Positions 1 through 8,111 of a DNA stretch of 33,593 nucleotides are shown here, in pieces (the first letter of the stretch is position 1; every line of letters starts with the position of its first letter). Made by a program: the position numbers and the translations under genes. Source of the DNA: a virus; the IMG/VR virus record IMGVR_UViG_3300025159_000219, positions 1-33,593 of that record. One strand, 5' to 3'. Under the pieces are notes generated by a model that was given only the letters and a program-made list of their open reading frames with translations, had not been told where the DNA came from and did no database searches.

Positions 1-72
1 TCTGGCAAGATATTTTTCGAGAAACAAGGATTTAAAGAATTACAAATAACGTTATATAAGGAGTTGATTTAA
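1..72 (+). CDS. Possible 3' end of an upstream structural gene (partial)
   Basis: Frame 1 is open from the window edge to a TAA at 70-72, directly before the ATG of the next gene. The AAGGAG ribosome-binding site of that gene lies inside it. This matches the close packing of the other rightward genes. Frame 2 is also open to a TAA at 47-49, so the coding frame cannot be settled from the sequence available. Confidence 0.3.
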   Translation, partial: SGKIFFEKQGFKELQITLYKELI

Positions 73-561
73 ATGCCACAAGCAATATTACCACTGGCAA
101 TGATAGGAATGCAAATACCAGGAATGATATCTGCACGTAAACAAGAGAAACGAATGTCTCAAATGCAAGACGCACAGTTGGCCAGAATAGGAGAAGCAGA
201 ACAAATGGCAAAAGGTGGGCCTCTATCAGAAGCAAATCTGGCTGAATTAGGCAAGTACAAAGAACAATTTAGAGCAGGACAAGCAGAAAGAGGTCTTTTT
301 TCTTCTGGTGTTTCAGCAGCACAAGAAGGAGAGGTTATGCCACAGATGGAACAAAGATTAAGAGATGCTCAGGTTCGCCAATTATTAGATGTTGCCCAAG
401 GATACGACCCAATATTATCCAGTCAAGCGGCAAGGATGGCTGGCGGAGGCGGAGGAATGGGCGGAGAAATGATGGGTATGGGAATGGAAAAATTAGTAGC
501 AGGAAAGGGCGAGGACTGGTGGGGGTTAAAAAAACCTAAACCTACAAGTTTTAATGTCTAA
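73..561 (+). CDS. Putative internal virion / ejection-type small protein, 162 aa
   Basis: Not recognised at family level with certainty. The N-terminal ~20 residues are hydrophobic and rich in Met, Ile and Pro. They are followed by a Gln/Glu/Ala-rich amphipathic helical stretch (about residues 22-115) and a Gly/Met-rich tail containing GGGGG and repeated GM. Small helical proteins of this sort commonly sit immediately before the large ejection proteins in short-tailed phages, and here two larger genes of that type follow in the same direction. AAGGAG precedes the ATG at good spacing. The function is inferred from position and composition only; a structural or assembly role is more likely than an enzyme. 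Confidence 0.5.
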   Translation: MPQAILPLAMIGMQIPGMISARKQEKRMSQMQDAQLARIGEAEQMAKGGPLSEANLAELGKYKEQFRAGQAERGLFSSGVSAAQEGEVMPQMEQRLRDAQVRQLLDVAQGYDPILSSQAARMAGGGGGMGGEMMGMGMEKLVAGKGEDWWGLKKPKPTSFNV

Positions 562-578
562 GAAAGGGGTGAATAAGA

Positions 579-1481
579 ATGGCTGATTACTTATCGAACA
601 TGCTTGCTGGTATTTCAAGAGGATATGTTGAATCTATGAGAGCCAAACAAGAAGAAGAAAGAACTATCCGATTACAGACCAAAATGTCTGAAATGCAATT
701 TGAGAATGAGAGAAAAATGCGCCAGTTGGCCATAGAAGAAACTGCTAAAGCAGAAGAAGAAAAAAGAGAAAGAGAAATCCAGGGTTATAAAAAATTGGGG
801 GTCAGTGTTCAAAAACATGCTGATTTACTGGGAGATTCTCCTGAACAAGTACAACGCTCTTTGGCAATAGGGAAGTTAATGGAAGAAGAAGGGATATCTC
901 CTGAAGTTGCAAATATTATTTATAAGACAAAAGCCACTGGAACAGGAGAGTTTGCAGAGGAAAGATTAAAATTACAACAAGAGAAACTTCAATTTGAGCA
1001 AGAAAAATTTAAACAATTACAAGAATTTAAAAAAGACTTGCAAAATAAAAAGGCTCCATCAGAAGTTATAAAAGCGCAAGAAGCATATAATAGATCAATA
1101 GCAGCAATGAGAAGTGAAATGGCCAAGCCAAAACGGAGAGGCGTAACCAAAGAACAAACTATGTTGGAATATTCAGAACAAATTAATAATAGTGCTGCAA
1201 CAGTAGAAAGATGGAGAGAAGAAGCAGAATTACCTCCACTTGGTTTAGCTACTATCGAAGAAGAAGATACTCCTGCTGCATGGTATCAAAAATTATTTGG
1301 TACTGAAACTGTTAAAAAGCCAGTATTGAAAGGTAAAAAAATTGAGGCTAAAAAAGAAACTCCCATTAAACCTACTAAAGATTGGAAAACCAGAATAGAT
1401 GAAATAAAGAAAGAAAACCCTAAAATTACTCCAAAAGAGATTGCAGCTAAATTAAAAAATGAAGGGATAGAGATTAAATAA
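579..1481 (+). CDS. Coiled-coil virion-associated protein, 300 aa
   Basis: The protein is dominated by charged, Gln/Glu/Lys-rich heptad-like helices (residues ~20-75 and ~120-165). A Lys-rich C-terminal region ends in a small helical motif resembling a putative DNA- or protein-binding tail (KITPKEIAAKL). There is no signal peptide or membrane segment. AAGGGGTGA precedes the ATG, and the stop codon overlaps the next ATG (TAATG), so the two proteins are probably co-translated. The place between a small Gly/Met-rich protein and a very large protein suggests an internal core or ejection component. No catalytic motif is visible; the family is not recognised. Confidence 0.5.
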   Translation: MADYLSNMLAGISRGYVESMRAKQEEERTIRLQTKMSEMQFENERKMRQLAIEETAKAEEEKREREIQGYKKLGVSVQKHADLLGDSPEQVQRSLAIGKLMEEEGISPEVANIIYKTKATGTGEFAEERLKLQQEKLQFEQEKFKQLQEFKKDLQNKKAPSEVIKAQEAYNRSIAAMRSEMAKPKRRGVTKEQTMLEYSEQINNSAATVERWREEAELPPLGLATIEEEDTPAAWYQKLFGTETVKKPVLKGKKIEAKKETPIKPTKDWKTRIDEIKKENPKITPKEIAAKLKNEGIEIK

Positions 1482-4400
1482 TGGTTACGCCTAGAGCATC
1501 TGAGATCGCCAAAGTAGTAAAATATTTAAAAAGTATTGGAGAAACTGGTGTTTCTGCTGAAACTCCTAAGTTGGGATTACAGTATGAAATAGGATTAGCT
1601 AAAACAGCACCCGAAGCTGTAAGTAAGAAAGTTCGTACACCACATTGGATAAATTCTGATACGGGGGAGATTATTACTTCTGGAAAACCAGGTCAGGCAC
1701 ATGATGAAATATTAAAAGAAGCAAAAGGGGAAGTATTAAAAAAATTCCAACGGACTCCTAATATTGGTAGAATATCTGAATTTCCTGATTATGTATCATT
1801 TGAATTTGGTACAATAGGAGAGGCTGGTGTTAAACAATTTGGTGATCCTGAAAAAGTAATACCTATGTTACAAGGGAAATTTAGTAAGCCTATTGTAATC
1901 CCTGATGAGAAAGTGTATGGTAATTTAGCAGGGAAGGTGTTTGGTGTAGGAGCTATTCCTGCTGCTGGTATTGCAGCACAGGATAATCAGGAAGATATTT
2001 ATGCTCAAGTACAAAAAGCTAGTAAGGAAGATATTTTTTATGAACAAGTCCGCTATGCTGCTGGTAGAGAAGATTTGAATGAAAATTTACCTGGAGATGT
2101 AAGAGATGAAATAAAAATGGCAGATGATTCACTTGAAAATAGTTTGCCTAAACGATGGAAGGATTACAAAGAAAGTATAAAAACAAAATTAGCAGAAGAA
2201 ATGCCTTATTCTGTTCCTGGGGGATTGCTTTATACAGCTATCGGTACATTATCTGAATTTGATCCAATCGAATCTATTTATGATTTAAGAAAAAATTATT
2301 TAAATCCTAAACCAACGATAGAAGGGGAATGGACTATAGAAAAACAAAGACAGGCTTTTAAAGAAGAATTGTTTGCTAATTTTGAGGCTTTGGGGGAGAT
2401 GGCTAATTTCATACCAGTTGCAGCTTTACTTACTAAGGCTGGAAAAATCGCCAAAGTATTTAAAAGAACACCTATCCCTAATAAAGTCATATTACCGGAG
2501 GGACTGCATCCTATTATGCAACAATCTGATGCTATAAATATAGTTAAGGCAGATGAAATTGAGAAAATATTTATAGAACCTACTGGATTTGCTGAGACTG
2601 GGATTGAACCTTTTAAACCAGCACCATTGACAAGGTTAGATCAGTTTGAACTTACTGCTAAAGATTTTGGTATGATAGAACCTACTGCTTATGCTCCCAC
2701 AAAGATCATTAAGCATAGTGAAATAAAAGATGTCAAAAGAATGATTACTAAAAAGAATAGGCTTGATACTCCTGAAAATCCAAATCCAAAAGTAAGAGAA
2801 AAAATACAAGAGATAGAATCTAAATATCCTGATCCATTTAAAACAAAACCCCACCCCGCTATTCAATTGGCTGATGAGGCTGACGCTCGTTTAAGTACAT
2901 TACATAATGCAGATGACATGGTTGATGTGCCTAAAGAAACATTCATGAAGGGTAATCAAAGAGCAATAACAGAAGCAGAAAAAGAATTTACTGCTAGTGT
3001 TAATACTGTTTTAGCCAGGAGCGGGAATCCATACTTAGAGGAAATTTTACAACGTATGTATCAATTTTCTGATGATGCAGAAAAGATGGCAACCCATTAT
3101 GCAGGGAAATTAACAGAAAATATATTGGCCAAATTGAGTAAAAAAGAGTGGATTAATTATATAGATTCTTTGCTTAATCGTTATAATACCACACACCCTA
3201 ATGCCAAATTCAAAGCACTGGCGACTGGTATTAAACCCGTGAATGCAAAAGTACAGAAAGCTATTGATGAAACATACGATAGAACCAAAAATATCTTTGA
3301 TAAACTTCAGACCGAGGGATTGCCTATAGCTAAAGATTCAAGAGAATTTTATCCTTTACAACCATTGAGGGATTTTCATAGTGAAAAAGAAGTAAATAAA
3401 TTGGCTGAATTTCTTGTTAAAACAAAACAAGAAAAAGATATTGTATCTGCCAAAACAATGTTAGCGGAACGATATGCTGCAAAAAATGTTGATAGACAAT
3501 ACGCTGGTATAGAAAAAGCAAGAGAATTTACTGCAAGAAATCATCAAGATTTAGTGGATCATGGATTTAATACTGATCGAAATGTGTGGCAGAATTATTT
3601 TGATAAAGCAAGCCATAGATTGAGTGAAGTCAAACAATGGGGAAGAAATGGAGAAAAGTTTGAATATTTAAGAAAAGCTGCTGCTTTATCACATCCCCAT
3701 GAAGCTCGAATTGCTGAAAAAGCATATTTGAGATTAACTCGCAGAGAACCTATGAATGCTGTTGCTAAAAAATGGGCTGATAGAGCAGTTAATTATACCT
3801 ACATGACATTTGGAGCTAAAATAGCATTGATGCAGGTGTTATCTCTAGCTGATGTTGGGGCAAGATTTGGTTATGTTAGATCACTCTTACAGATACCCAA
3901 AACATTAAAATCTACTATAACTGCTGCAACAAAATTAGGAATGACAGAGAGAGAATTTATTCAAGATACTGGTACAATATATACCAATTTTGTGAATGAA
4001 GTTAGAGAAGTAATGTCTCGAACAAATAGATTATCAGATAAATATACTCGTTTTGCTGGTATATCTAAAATGGATGAATTAACTAGGATTCATGCTACAT
4101 GGACAGCTAAAAGTTATCTTGATCGAGGATTAAAACAACTTCAAGCAGGAAAGGGAGAAAAGTATTGGGAGAAAGCTCTTAGAGAAGTTTTTGTCGATAT
4201 CAAAAAATTAAAAGCTAAAGGATATAAATTAGATAGAGATGAATATACAACTATAATTAAGAGACTTGTTGATCCTACTATTGGTCGTACTAGACCATTT
4301 GAATTGCCTATATGGATGTCTAGTCCTTATATGAACACAGTTTTGTTATTTAAGAAATTCGGTACTGTTCATACCAAGTTTTTAAAAGATCAGGTATTAA

Positions 4401-4831
4401 AGAAACCTTCAAGATGGCTTCCTGCGTTAGCTGGACAATATCCATTGGGGATGGCGGTAGGAGAAATAAAAAGTAAATGGACAGGAAAAGAAAGACCCGA
4501 AGGATTAATGTGGCATATTGATAATCTTGCTATAGCTCAATTTATGGGTATTTTAGGAGATTTTATTATGATGGCTGACAGAGGGAAAGATATGTTATTA
4601 AGATCGGTAATGGGGCCAGTGATAGGGAATTTAGTGGATTGGGCAGCAATAAATGTTCAAACGGTACATAAATTAACTAATGGTGATCCACAACCATTCA
4701 AACAATGGAACAATAAATTTATCGACCAGTGGATAGCTCCTATCCCCCATATTGGGCCTTATTTACAGACAGAACTAAAAGATGTATTATATCCAGAAAT
4801 GAGAATTAAAGAACGACAAAAGTATGGGTAA
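1481..4831 (+). CDS. Very large internal virion / DNA-ejection-like protein, 1116 aa
   Basis: The longest gene in the window. The N-terminal third is mixed alpha/beta and Pro-rich; residues ~470-900 are long charged helices; the C-terminal ~350 residues contain several moderately hydrophobic helices (for example around 780-800 and 1010-1050) and Trp-rich patches. No lysozyme or transglycosylase signature is obvious. Proteins over 1000 residues at the end of the structural operon are typical of the internal core proteins that short-tailed phages push into the host envelope during genome entry. The start overlaps the preceding stop (TAATG). The assignment rests on size, position and composition. 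A large polyvalent-type protein or a tape-measure-like protein are alternatives, though nothing resembles a classical tape-measure repeat. Confidence 0.5.
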   Translation: MVTPRASEIAKVVKYLKSIGETGVSAETPKLGLQYEIGLAKTAPEAVSKKVRTPHWINSDTGEIITSGKPGQAHDEILKEAKGEVLKKFQRTPNIGRISEFPDYVSFEFGTIGEAGVKQFGDPEKVIPMLQGKFSKPIVIPDEKVYGNLAGKVFGVGAIPAAGIAAQDNQEDIYAQVQKASKEDIFYEQVRYAAGREDLNENLPGDVRDEIKMADDSLENSLPKRWKDYKESIKTKLAEEMPYSVPGGLLYTAIGTLSEFDPIESIYDLRKNYLNPKPTIEGEWTIEKQRQAFKEELFANFEALGEMANFIPVAALLTKAGKIAKVFKRTPIPNKVILPEGLHPIMQQSDAINIVKADEIEKIFIEPTGFAETGIEPFKPAPLTRLDQFELTAKDFGMIEPTAYAPTKIIKHSEIKDVKRMITKKNRLDTPENPNPKVREKIQEIESKYPDPFKTKPHPAIQLADEADARLSTLHNADDMVDVPKETFMKGNQRAITEAEKEFTASVNTVLARSGNPYLEEILQRMYQFSDDAEKMATHYAGKLTENILAKLSKKEWINYIDSLLNRYNTTHPNAKFKALATGIKPVNAKVQKAIDETYDRTKNIFDKLQTEGLPIAKDSREFYPLQPLRDFHSEKEVNKLAEFLVKTKQEKDIVSAKTMLAERYAAKNVDRQYAGIEKAREFTARNHQDLVDHGFNTDRNVWQNYFDKASHRLSEVKQWGRNGEKFEYLRKAAALSHPHEARIAEKAYLRLTRREPMNAVAKKWADRAVNYTYMTFGAKIALMQVLSLADVGARFGYVRSLLQIPKTLKSTITAATKLGMTEREFIQDTGTIYTNFVNEVREVMSRTNRLSDKYTRFAGISKMDELTRIHATWTAKSYLDRGLKQLQAGKGEKYWEKALREVFVDIKKLKAKGYKLDRDEYTTIIKRLVDPTIGRTRPFELPIWMSSPYMNTVLLFKKFGTVHTKFLKDQVLKKPSRWLPALAGQYPLGMAVGEIKSKWTGKERPEGLMWHIDNLAIAQFMGILGDFIMMADRGKDMLLRSVMGPVIGNLVDWAAINVQTVHKLTNGDPQPFKQWNNKFIDQWIAPIPHIGPYLQTELKDVLYPEMRIKERQKYG

Positions 4832-4868
4832 TAAAGGGGGCTAACTGCCACTAGGGGGCGATTTTTTA

Positions 4869-5066
4869 ATGCAAATACAGATTAGTGTTAAAAGAATCTT
4901 TAAATTACTAGGATATTGTGTGTTAGTAGCATATATTGGGCTAATACCTTACATTCTATACCAGGTATTGTGGTCTGTTAATGCTAATAGGGTTGAAAAC
5001 TTTCAAAATCATGTTGAATTATATAAACAACAGCAGCAACTTTGTCAAAAAGACAGTTCTATCTAG
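4869..5066 (+). CDS. Small membrane protein at end of structural operon, 65 aa
   Basis: One long hydrophobic segment (residues ~10-35, rich in Leu, Val, Ile and Tyr) is followed by a hydrophilic Gln-rich tail. It is preceded by AGGGGG at a workable distance. It is the last rightward gene and its end overlaps the tail end of the convergent leftward gene by 8 bases. A holin, pinholin or i-spanin-like role is possible for a single-TM protein at this spot, but nothing in the sequence is specific. The function is unknown. Confidence 0.5.
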   Translation: MQIQISVKRIFKLLGYCVLVAYIGLIPYILYQVLWSVNANRVENFQNHVELYKQQQQLCQKDSSI

Positions 5067-5202
5067 TAAAGAGACTATTTAAAAATTCCTGATATTTTTC
5101 AGTTTCTTTTTTTATAGTTTCTATGGTAGCAATACACCAACTGCCTTCTCTATCTCTGTAATTAACAAAATTATCAAAGATCAATATATCTGGTATCTTC
5201 AT
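5059..5202 (-). CDS. Small hypothetical protein, 47 aa
   Basis: Last gene of the leftward operon. It opens with MKIPDILIFDNFVNY and ends with a charged helix. Its ATG overlaps the stop of the upstream lipoprotein gene (ATGA), with AAAGGA just upstream, which supports translation. Its 3' end overlaps the convergent membrane-protein gene by 8 bases. No known family recognised. Confidence 0.6.
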   Translation of the reverse strand: MKIPDILIFDNFVNYRDREGSWCIATIETIKKETEKYQEFLNSLFTR

Positions 5203-5474
5203 TTATTGATTTCCTTTATAGTTACAGAACATTTTGCCAGTTCCATCTCTGTTTGTAGAACGTAAGCAAACAGCGTTCTCATTTCTTCCAGTGAGAGACA
5301 GATATATTTATCCGTACTGACTCGAATTATTTGGCAATCATTAAATGTAAGATTGGGGCGTACTGGTATTATAGGCTCTGTATACTTTACTTGAACACCA
5401 GAACATCCAATTAAAAGTACCAGCAATGCAAGTGCGAATCCAGTTAAAACACAACTTATTATAAAATTTTTCAT
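5199..5474 (-). CDS. Phage lipoprotein, 91 aa
   Basis: Start placed at the ATG at 5474, one base after the preceding stop, because this begins a clean lipoprotein signal: MKN, a hydrophobic core (residues 4-20) and lipobox LIGC with the lipidated Cys at 24. The mature part is about 67 residues, with two further Cys, and is predicted to be anchored to a membrane and periplasmic. Small lipoproteins in phages often act as outer-membrane spanins or as superinfection-exclusion proteins. Which one applies here is not visible. An in-frame start 33 bases further upstream would spoil the signal peptide. Confidence 0.75.
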   Translation of the reverse strand: MKNFIISCVLTGFALALLVLLIGCSGVQVKYTEPIIPVRPNLTFNDCQIIRVSTDKYICLSLEEMRTLFAYVLQTEMELAKCSVTIKEINK

Positions 5475-5475
5475 T

Positions 5476-5787
5476 TTAATCCCACAAGCTCCTATAATAT
5501 TTACCAAACAACTCTAAACCTTCTTGTATTCTATTATTTTCTTCTATTGTATCTACACCCTCTTTTTCATCCAATACAGCTTCAAAACTCCATATCATTT
5601 TATTTAGGACATCATCCCATTGCTTTTCTGATAAATCACCAGGATACCCATGAAGTTTTTTCTTAAACTGTTTCAATGCAGGAAGAATAATTAATGCTAA
5701 TGTATGATCTAAATTCCATGTATCATACTTATCTATCCTGACGTTGACTGCTCTGTTTTTTCTGTGTGGCCCAATATATACTTTCAT
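5476..5787 (-). CDS. Conserved phage protein with DTW-x-x-DHTLALIILPALKQ motif, 103 aa
   Basis: The sequence begins MKVYIGPH and contains a 'D-T-W-x-x-D-H-T-L-A-L-I-I-L-P-A-L-K-Q' block at residues ~22-40, then a Trp-containing helix that ends in FGKYYRSLWD. I recall this arrangement from a widespread family of phage hypothetical proteins of unknown function. The protein is soluble with no signal peptide. The upstream stop TAA directly precedes the ATG, and GGAG lies within the upstream coding end. The usual family members are longer, with an insertion before the second helix, so this is a compact version. Confidence 0.75.
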   Translation of the reverse strand: MKVYIGPHRKNRAVNVRIDKYDTWNLDHTLALIILPALKQFKKKLHGYPGDLSEKQWDDVLNKMIWSFEAVLDEKEGVDTIEENNRIQEGLELFGKYYRSLWD

Positions 5788-6012
5788 TTACTTCTCCATT
5801 GTTTTTGCATATTCATTCCAAAATTCATCGTGGCATGGACAAATACAACCTCCTAAACATAATTCATCTTTATCTTCATCCCCACACTTTAAACAATATG
5901 CTCCAGGCCATCCGCTCCACCAATGTTCATCGGCATTTTCACCATGCAAAGATTTATTAGTAGGGCAAGATTTTTTTTCTAATTGAAAACAAGTTAAAAT
6001 GTGTTTATCCAT
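5788..6012 (-). CDS. Small Cys-rich, probably zinc-binding protein, 74 aa
   Basis: Contains ordered Cys pairs: C40-x2-C43 (YCLKCGDE), then C52, C56, C58 and C60 (LCLGGCICPCHDEFW), with a Trp-rich stretch (HWWSGWPGAY). This is consistent with a structural zinc site. It overlaps the upstream gene by 8 bases and abuts the downstream ATG. The function is unknown; small zinc proteins of this sort often act as host-takeover adaptors in phages. Confidence 0.65.
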   Translation of the reverse strand: MDKHILTCFQLEKKSCPTNKSLHGENADEHWWSGWPGAYCLKCGDEDKDELCLGGCICPCHDEFWNEYAKTMEK

Positions 6013-6211
6013 GTCTACACTCTTGGCTACAATATAATATTCTGGGTAGTCCTAACCCTGCTACAGTTAAATTCTCAAGATCAAGAAACTTTCCTTTCCT
6101 TAATCTCTTGGCAATAATTTCTTTCACATGGTAGCTTCTGTAATGTACTTTTTTGCAAGTTCTACAAATATAAGCTATTTCTATAGGCTTATTTAAATTT
6201 ACATTACTCAT
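6005..6211 (-). CDS. Zinc-ribbon small protein, 68 aa
   Basis: An N-terminal C-x2-C (residues 16 and 19, ICRTCKKVHY) and a C-terminal C-x3-C (61 and 65, YCSQECRHG) form a plausible four-Cys zinc ribbon around a basic helix. It sits in the coupled leftward operon and overlaps the next gene by 8 bases. The spacing to the preceding gene is 3 bases. No specific function can be assigned. Confidence 0.65.
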   Translation of the reverse strand: MSNVNLNKPIEIAYICRTCKKVHYRSYHVKEIIAKRLRKGKFLDLENLTVAGLGLPRILYCSQECRHG

Positions 6212-6214
6212 TTT

Positions 6215-6400
6215 TTACCCCAATTCATATCTATCCCATGAATTTTCTTCTGCTAATCGTCTTACATAATCCATAAATAATCTAATTTCCAATCTATGTG
6301 GGAGATAATTAACAACAGCAAATTCAGGTGTAAGACTACCATTATAGGTAAACAATAAACCCTTTTCCGTATCATAATATTGAATACTAATTTTTTCCAT
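6215..6400 (-). CDS. Hypothetical protein, 61 aa
   Basis: Start chosen at the ATG at 6400, whose A is shared with the TAA of the upstream gene (TAATG). GGAG lies 10 bases upstream, inside that gene. A longer in-frame start exists at 6427 but lies within the upstream coding region and has no better site. The protein has no visible motif; it is mixed alpha/beta and ends SWDRYELG. Confidence 0.55.
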   Translation of the reverse strand: MEKISIQYYDTEKGLLFTYNGSLTPEFAVVNYLPHRLEIRLFMDYVRRLAEENSWDRYELG

Positions 6401-6678
6401 TAAGAGTGATCTCCACGATTTTTCCATTCATCATTAAAATCCTTGGATTCTTTTGCTCCTTCTACAGATTTAAATTTCTCGGTGTAATCCTTCTCAATCT
6501 CCTGGTGTTTCTCTTGTATCTTCTCCTTGTTCCTCCTGATTCCCAACTCCCTTTCCATCTTCCTTGTTTGTGATTTCAGATAAATCAATCGCAACCAGAT
6601 TAAAAGTAGTCCCAGTCCCACTATAATCTTTTTCCAATACTTCCTCAGAAAGACCAAAAGTTCTAAAAAACTTAACAT
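6400..6678 (-). CDS. i-spanin-like membrane-anchored coiled-coil protein, 92 aa
   Basis: A single hydrophobic segment at residues ~18-34 (IIVGLGLLLIWL) follows a short basic N-terminus. The rest is a highly charged Lys/Glu helix. A TM anchor plus periplasmic coiled coil is the architecture of inner-membrane spanins. The start has one of the strongest Shine-Dalgarno sequences of the window (AAGGGGGGTGATTA). The first 185 bases lie in another reading frame inside the 3' part of the 142-aa gene at 6494-6922, so this is an extensive same-strand overlap. The spanin role is inferred; the partner could be any of the three lipoproteins in this operon. Confidence 0.6.
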   Translation of the reverse strand: MLSFLELLVFLRKYWKKIIVGLGLLLIWLRLIYLKSQTRKMERELGIRRNKEKIQEKHQEIEKDYTEKFKSVEGAKESKDFNDEWKNRGDHS

Positions 6679-6922
6679 ATTTTCTAATCACCCCCCTTTG
6701 ATTTTCAGCAATAGTGTTTAATGTCAGTTCGTTTCTTTCTAACCTTTCCACCAATGTTAATATTGAAGATATTTGATGGATATAATCTTTTCTATTCTGG
6801 CAACCTTCCTCAAATGATTTAGAAAGATCATAATTATATTCCCATGTGTGTAAAATAGTATACCTAAAGTAATGTTCTACAATCCACTTGATCCTGAATT
6901 TTAACAAATCCCATATATTCAT
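6494..6922 (-). CDS. Hypothetical helical protein, 142 aa
   Basis: Begins MNIWDLLKFRIKWIVEHYFRY and is mostly helical up to residue ~95. It then has an acidic, low-complexity tail (EEQGEDTRETPGD). The tail is exactly the part overlapped out of frame by the i-spanin-like gene, which may explain its unusual composition. The ATG overlaps the upstream stop (ATGA). No recognised family. Confidence 0.6.
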   Translation of the reverse strand: MNIWDLLKFRIKWIVEHYFRYTILHTWEYNYDLSKSFEEGCQNRKDYIHQISSILTLVERLERNELTLNTIAENQRGVIRKYVKFFRTFGLSEEVLEKDYSGTGTTFNLVAIDLSEITNKEDGKGVGNQEEQGEDTRETPGD

Positions 6923-7170
6923 ATTTTCCCCTTCTCAGATAAGATATATCCTAACTGAAATCCTTCCATGAAGATGCCCTCCATACATACCACACGATCC
7001 CTTAAACATTGAAACATATCTTTCATATCAGGGGGTGTGTTAAGACTATATTTAAACCATAACATACCAGTAATCTTACTTTCAAGATCATTCAATATAT
7101 TTATGGTAATTTTCTTATCAAACGGTATAGCTGGTGAATGATGTTCTCCAACAGGTATATTTACACTCAT
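6919..7170 (-). CDS. Hypothetical protein, 83 aa
   Basis: Soluble protein with a helical core (ITINILNDLESKITGMLWFKY) and two Cys. Start and stop are each tied to neighbours by ATGA overlaps, which strongly supports expression. There is no recognisable domain. Confidence 0.6.
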   Translation of the reverse strand: MSVNIPVGEHHSPAIPFDKKITINILNDLESKITGMLWFKYSLNTPPDMKDMFQCLRDRVVCMEGIFMEGFQLGYILSEKGKI

Positions 7171-7361
7171 TCAATATCTCCCTCACACCAAGGGCAGTCA
7201 ATGTATGGGCAAGGCTTCATTATTTTATGGTAGTTGGCTTCTGGTTTACTTACAAAATTTGTATATTCTTTCATATCAGAAAACAAACTATAGAAACTTT
7301 GTTCAGGGTCATCTCTATATTTTTTAAAATACATCAGATATTTTTTAGCTGGCTTTCCCAT
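7167..7361 (-). CDS. Hypothetical protein with C-terminal Cys motif, 64 aa
   Basis: Basic N-terminal helix rich in Tyr and Lys, followed by a C-terminal KPCPYIDCPWCEGDIE segment. Its three Cys (C-x4-C-x2-C) could hold a metal or act as a treble-clef fragment. GGAGGGG lies 4 bases before the ATG. Coupled by ATGA to the next gene. Function unknown. Confidence 0.6.
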   Translation of the reverse strand: MGKPAKKYLMYFKKYRDDPEQSFYSLFSDMKEYTNFVSKPEANYHKIMKPCPYIDCPWCEGDIE

Positions 7362-7575
7362 TACCCCTCCATGCTATCAAACATTCTTTCAACTCCCTAG
7401 CCCCCAACACGAATGCAGCGAATGTAACAAAGGGCCATGAATCTAACCCATCAATTAAATACAATGTAGTAACCCCAATCAACATAAGATTCTTGAATGA
7501 TGTTAAACTTATCAATAGATATTTAAATCTATTGTTAATTAATTCCCCCAACGGTATTACATAATAATTTTTCAT
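7345..7575 (-). CDS. Two-TM holin-like membrane protein, 76 aa
   Basis: Two hydrophobic segments (residues ~28-42 and ~47-60) are separated by a short DGLDSW turn. The N-terminus is basic and so is the C-terminus (RELKECLIAWRGNGKAS). Size and topology fit a class II holin; the 'FVLGARELKE' end resembles a family of small phage membrane proteins often annotated as holins. GGGAG precedes the ATG. The endolysin is about 2.4 kb upstream in the same operon, so the lysis role is plausible but not proven. Confidence 0.55.
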   Translation of the reverse strand: MKNYYVIPLGELINNRFKYLLISLTSFKNLMLIGVTTLYLIDGLDSWPFVTFAAFVLGARELKECLIAWRGNGKAS

Positions 7576-7778
7576 TCATACACTCCCGTTATTCTAAAAT
7601 TACCATGATGCCCGTAAACGAACGGACATATCAGATGTTCTCCCTTTATAGTAACAAAATCATCATATCTGAGGTCTTTTGCCATTTCTACAGCACCTGA
7701 TAAAGATTCTGCATCTATGACAATACTACAAGTTATTGTTACTTCCGCCATAACATTAAATGAGCTTATTTTTTTCAT
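7572..7778 (-). CDS. Hypothetical protein, 68 aa
   Basis: Alternating beta-type residues (EVTITCSIVIDAESLSGAVEMAKDL) give a beta-beta-alpha pattern. This resembles small phage proteins of unknown function that carry the phrase 'V-I-D-A-E-S-L'. Coupled by ATGA to the holin-like gene downstream. Confidence 0.6.
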   Translation of the reverse strand: MKKISSFNVMAEVTITCSIVIDAESLSGAVEMAKDLRYDDFVTIKGEHLICPFVYGHHGNFRITGVYE

Positions 7779-7950
7779 AATTTGAACTCCCGAATTTTAA
7801 TATTCTAAATGTTACGTGCCCAAGATAGAATGTTAACATCCACCTATTAATTTTATGGTAGGAAAATTCAAATCCAAAATTCACATAGTCGGTCTTCTTA
7901 TATCTGTAAGTATGAGTAGTCAAATATTTGAAATTTTTTACTCTTAACAT
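7756..7950 (-). CDS. Hypothetical basic protein, 64 aa
   Basis: Start placed at 7950 because GGAGG lies 9 bases upstream and the ATG shares its A with the stop of the small lipoprotein (TAATG). The longer form from 7968 would lack a site. The protein is basic and rich in Tyr, Phe and Lys (KNFKYLTTHTYRYKKTDY). Family unknown. Confidence 0.6.
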   Translation of the reverse strand: MLRVKNFKYLTTHTYRYKKTDYVNFGFEFSYHKINRWMLTFYLGHVTFRILKFGSSNYEKNKLI

Positions 7951-8111
7951 TACCTGACCTCCACACAAACATAGACATTCAATACTTTTTCTGCCCTTAT
8001 TTTAACACACTCTCGTCTCATCTTCATCAGGTCTGGTTTGTGGGCACAGCTAAGAATAAATATACTTCCTACGACCACGCCAATCAACTTGTAGTATAGT
8101 TTTCTTTGCAT
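7950..8111 (-). CDS. Very small lipoprotein, Rz1-like candidate, 53 aa
   Basis: An N-terminal basic region and hydrophobic core (residues 9-20) lead into a lipobox ILSC with Cys22, giving a mature peptide of ~32 residues (two Cys remain). The first 62 bases overlap, in another frame, the 3' end of the 58-aa gene at 8050-8226. Its own stop overlaps the next ATG. A tiny lipoprotein with an out-of-frame start inside the preceding gene is reminiscent of Rz1 nested in Rz, although the upstream product here has no membrane anchor. The o-spanin role is therefore a guess. Confidence 0.6.
   Translation of the reverse strand: MQRKLYYKLIGVVVGSIFILSCAHKPDLMKMRRECVKIRAEKVLNVYVCVEVR

Noticed and set aside
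5079-5112. Possible bidirectional terminator (AAAAAT-N7-ATTTTT followed by T-run)
   Set aside because: The stem is six A-T pairs only and lies inside a coding sequence; too weak to call.
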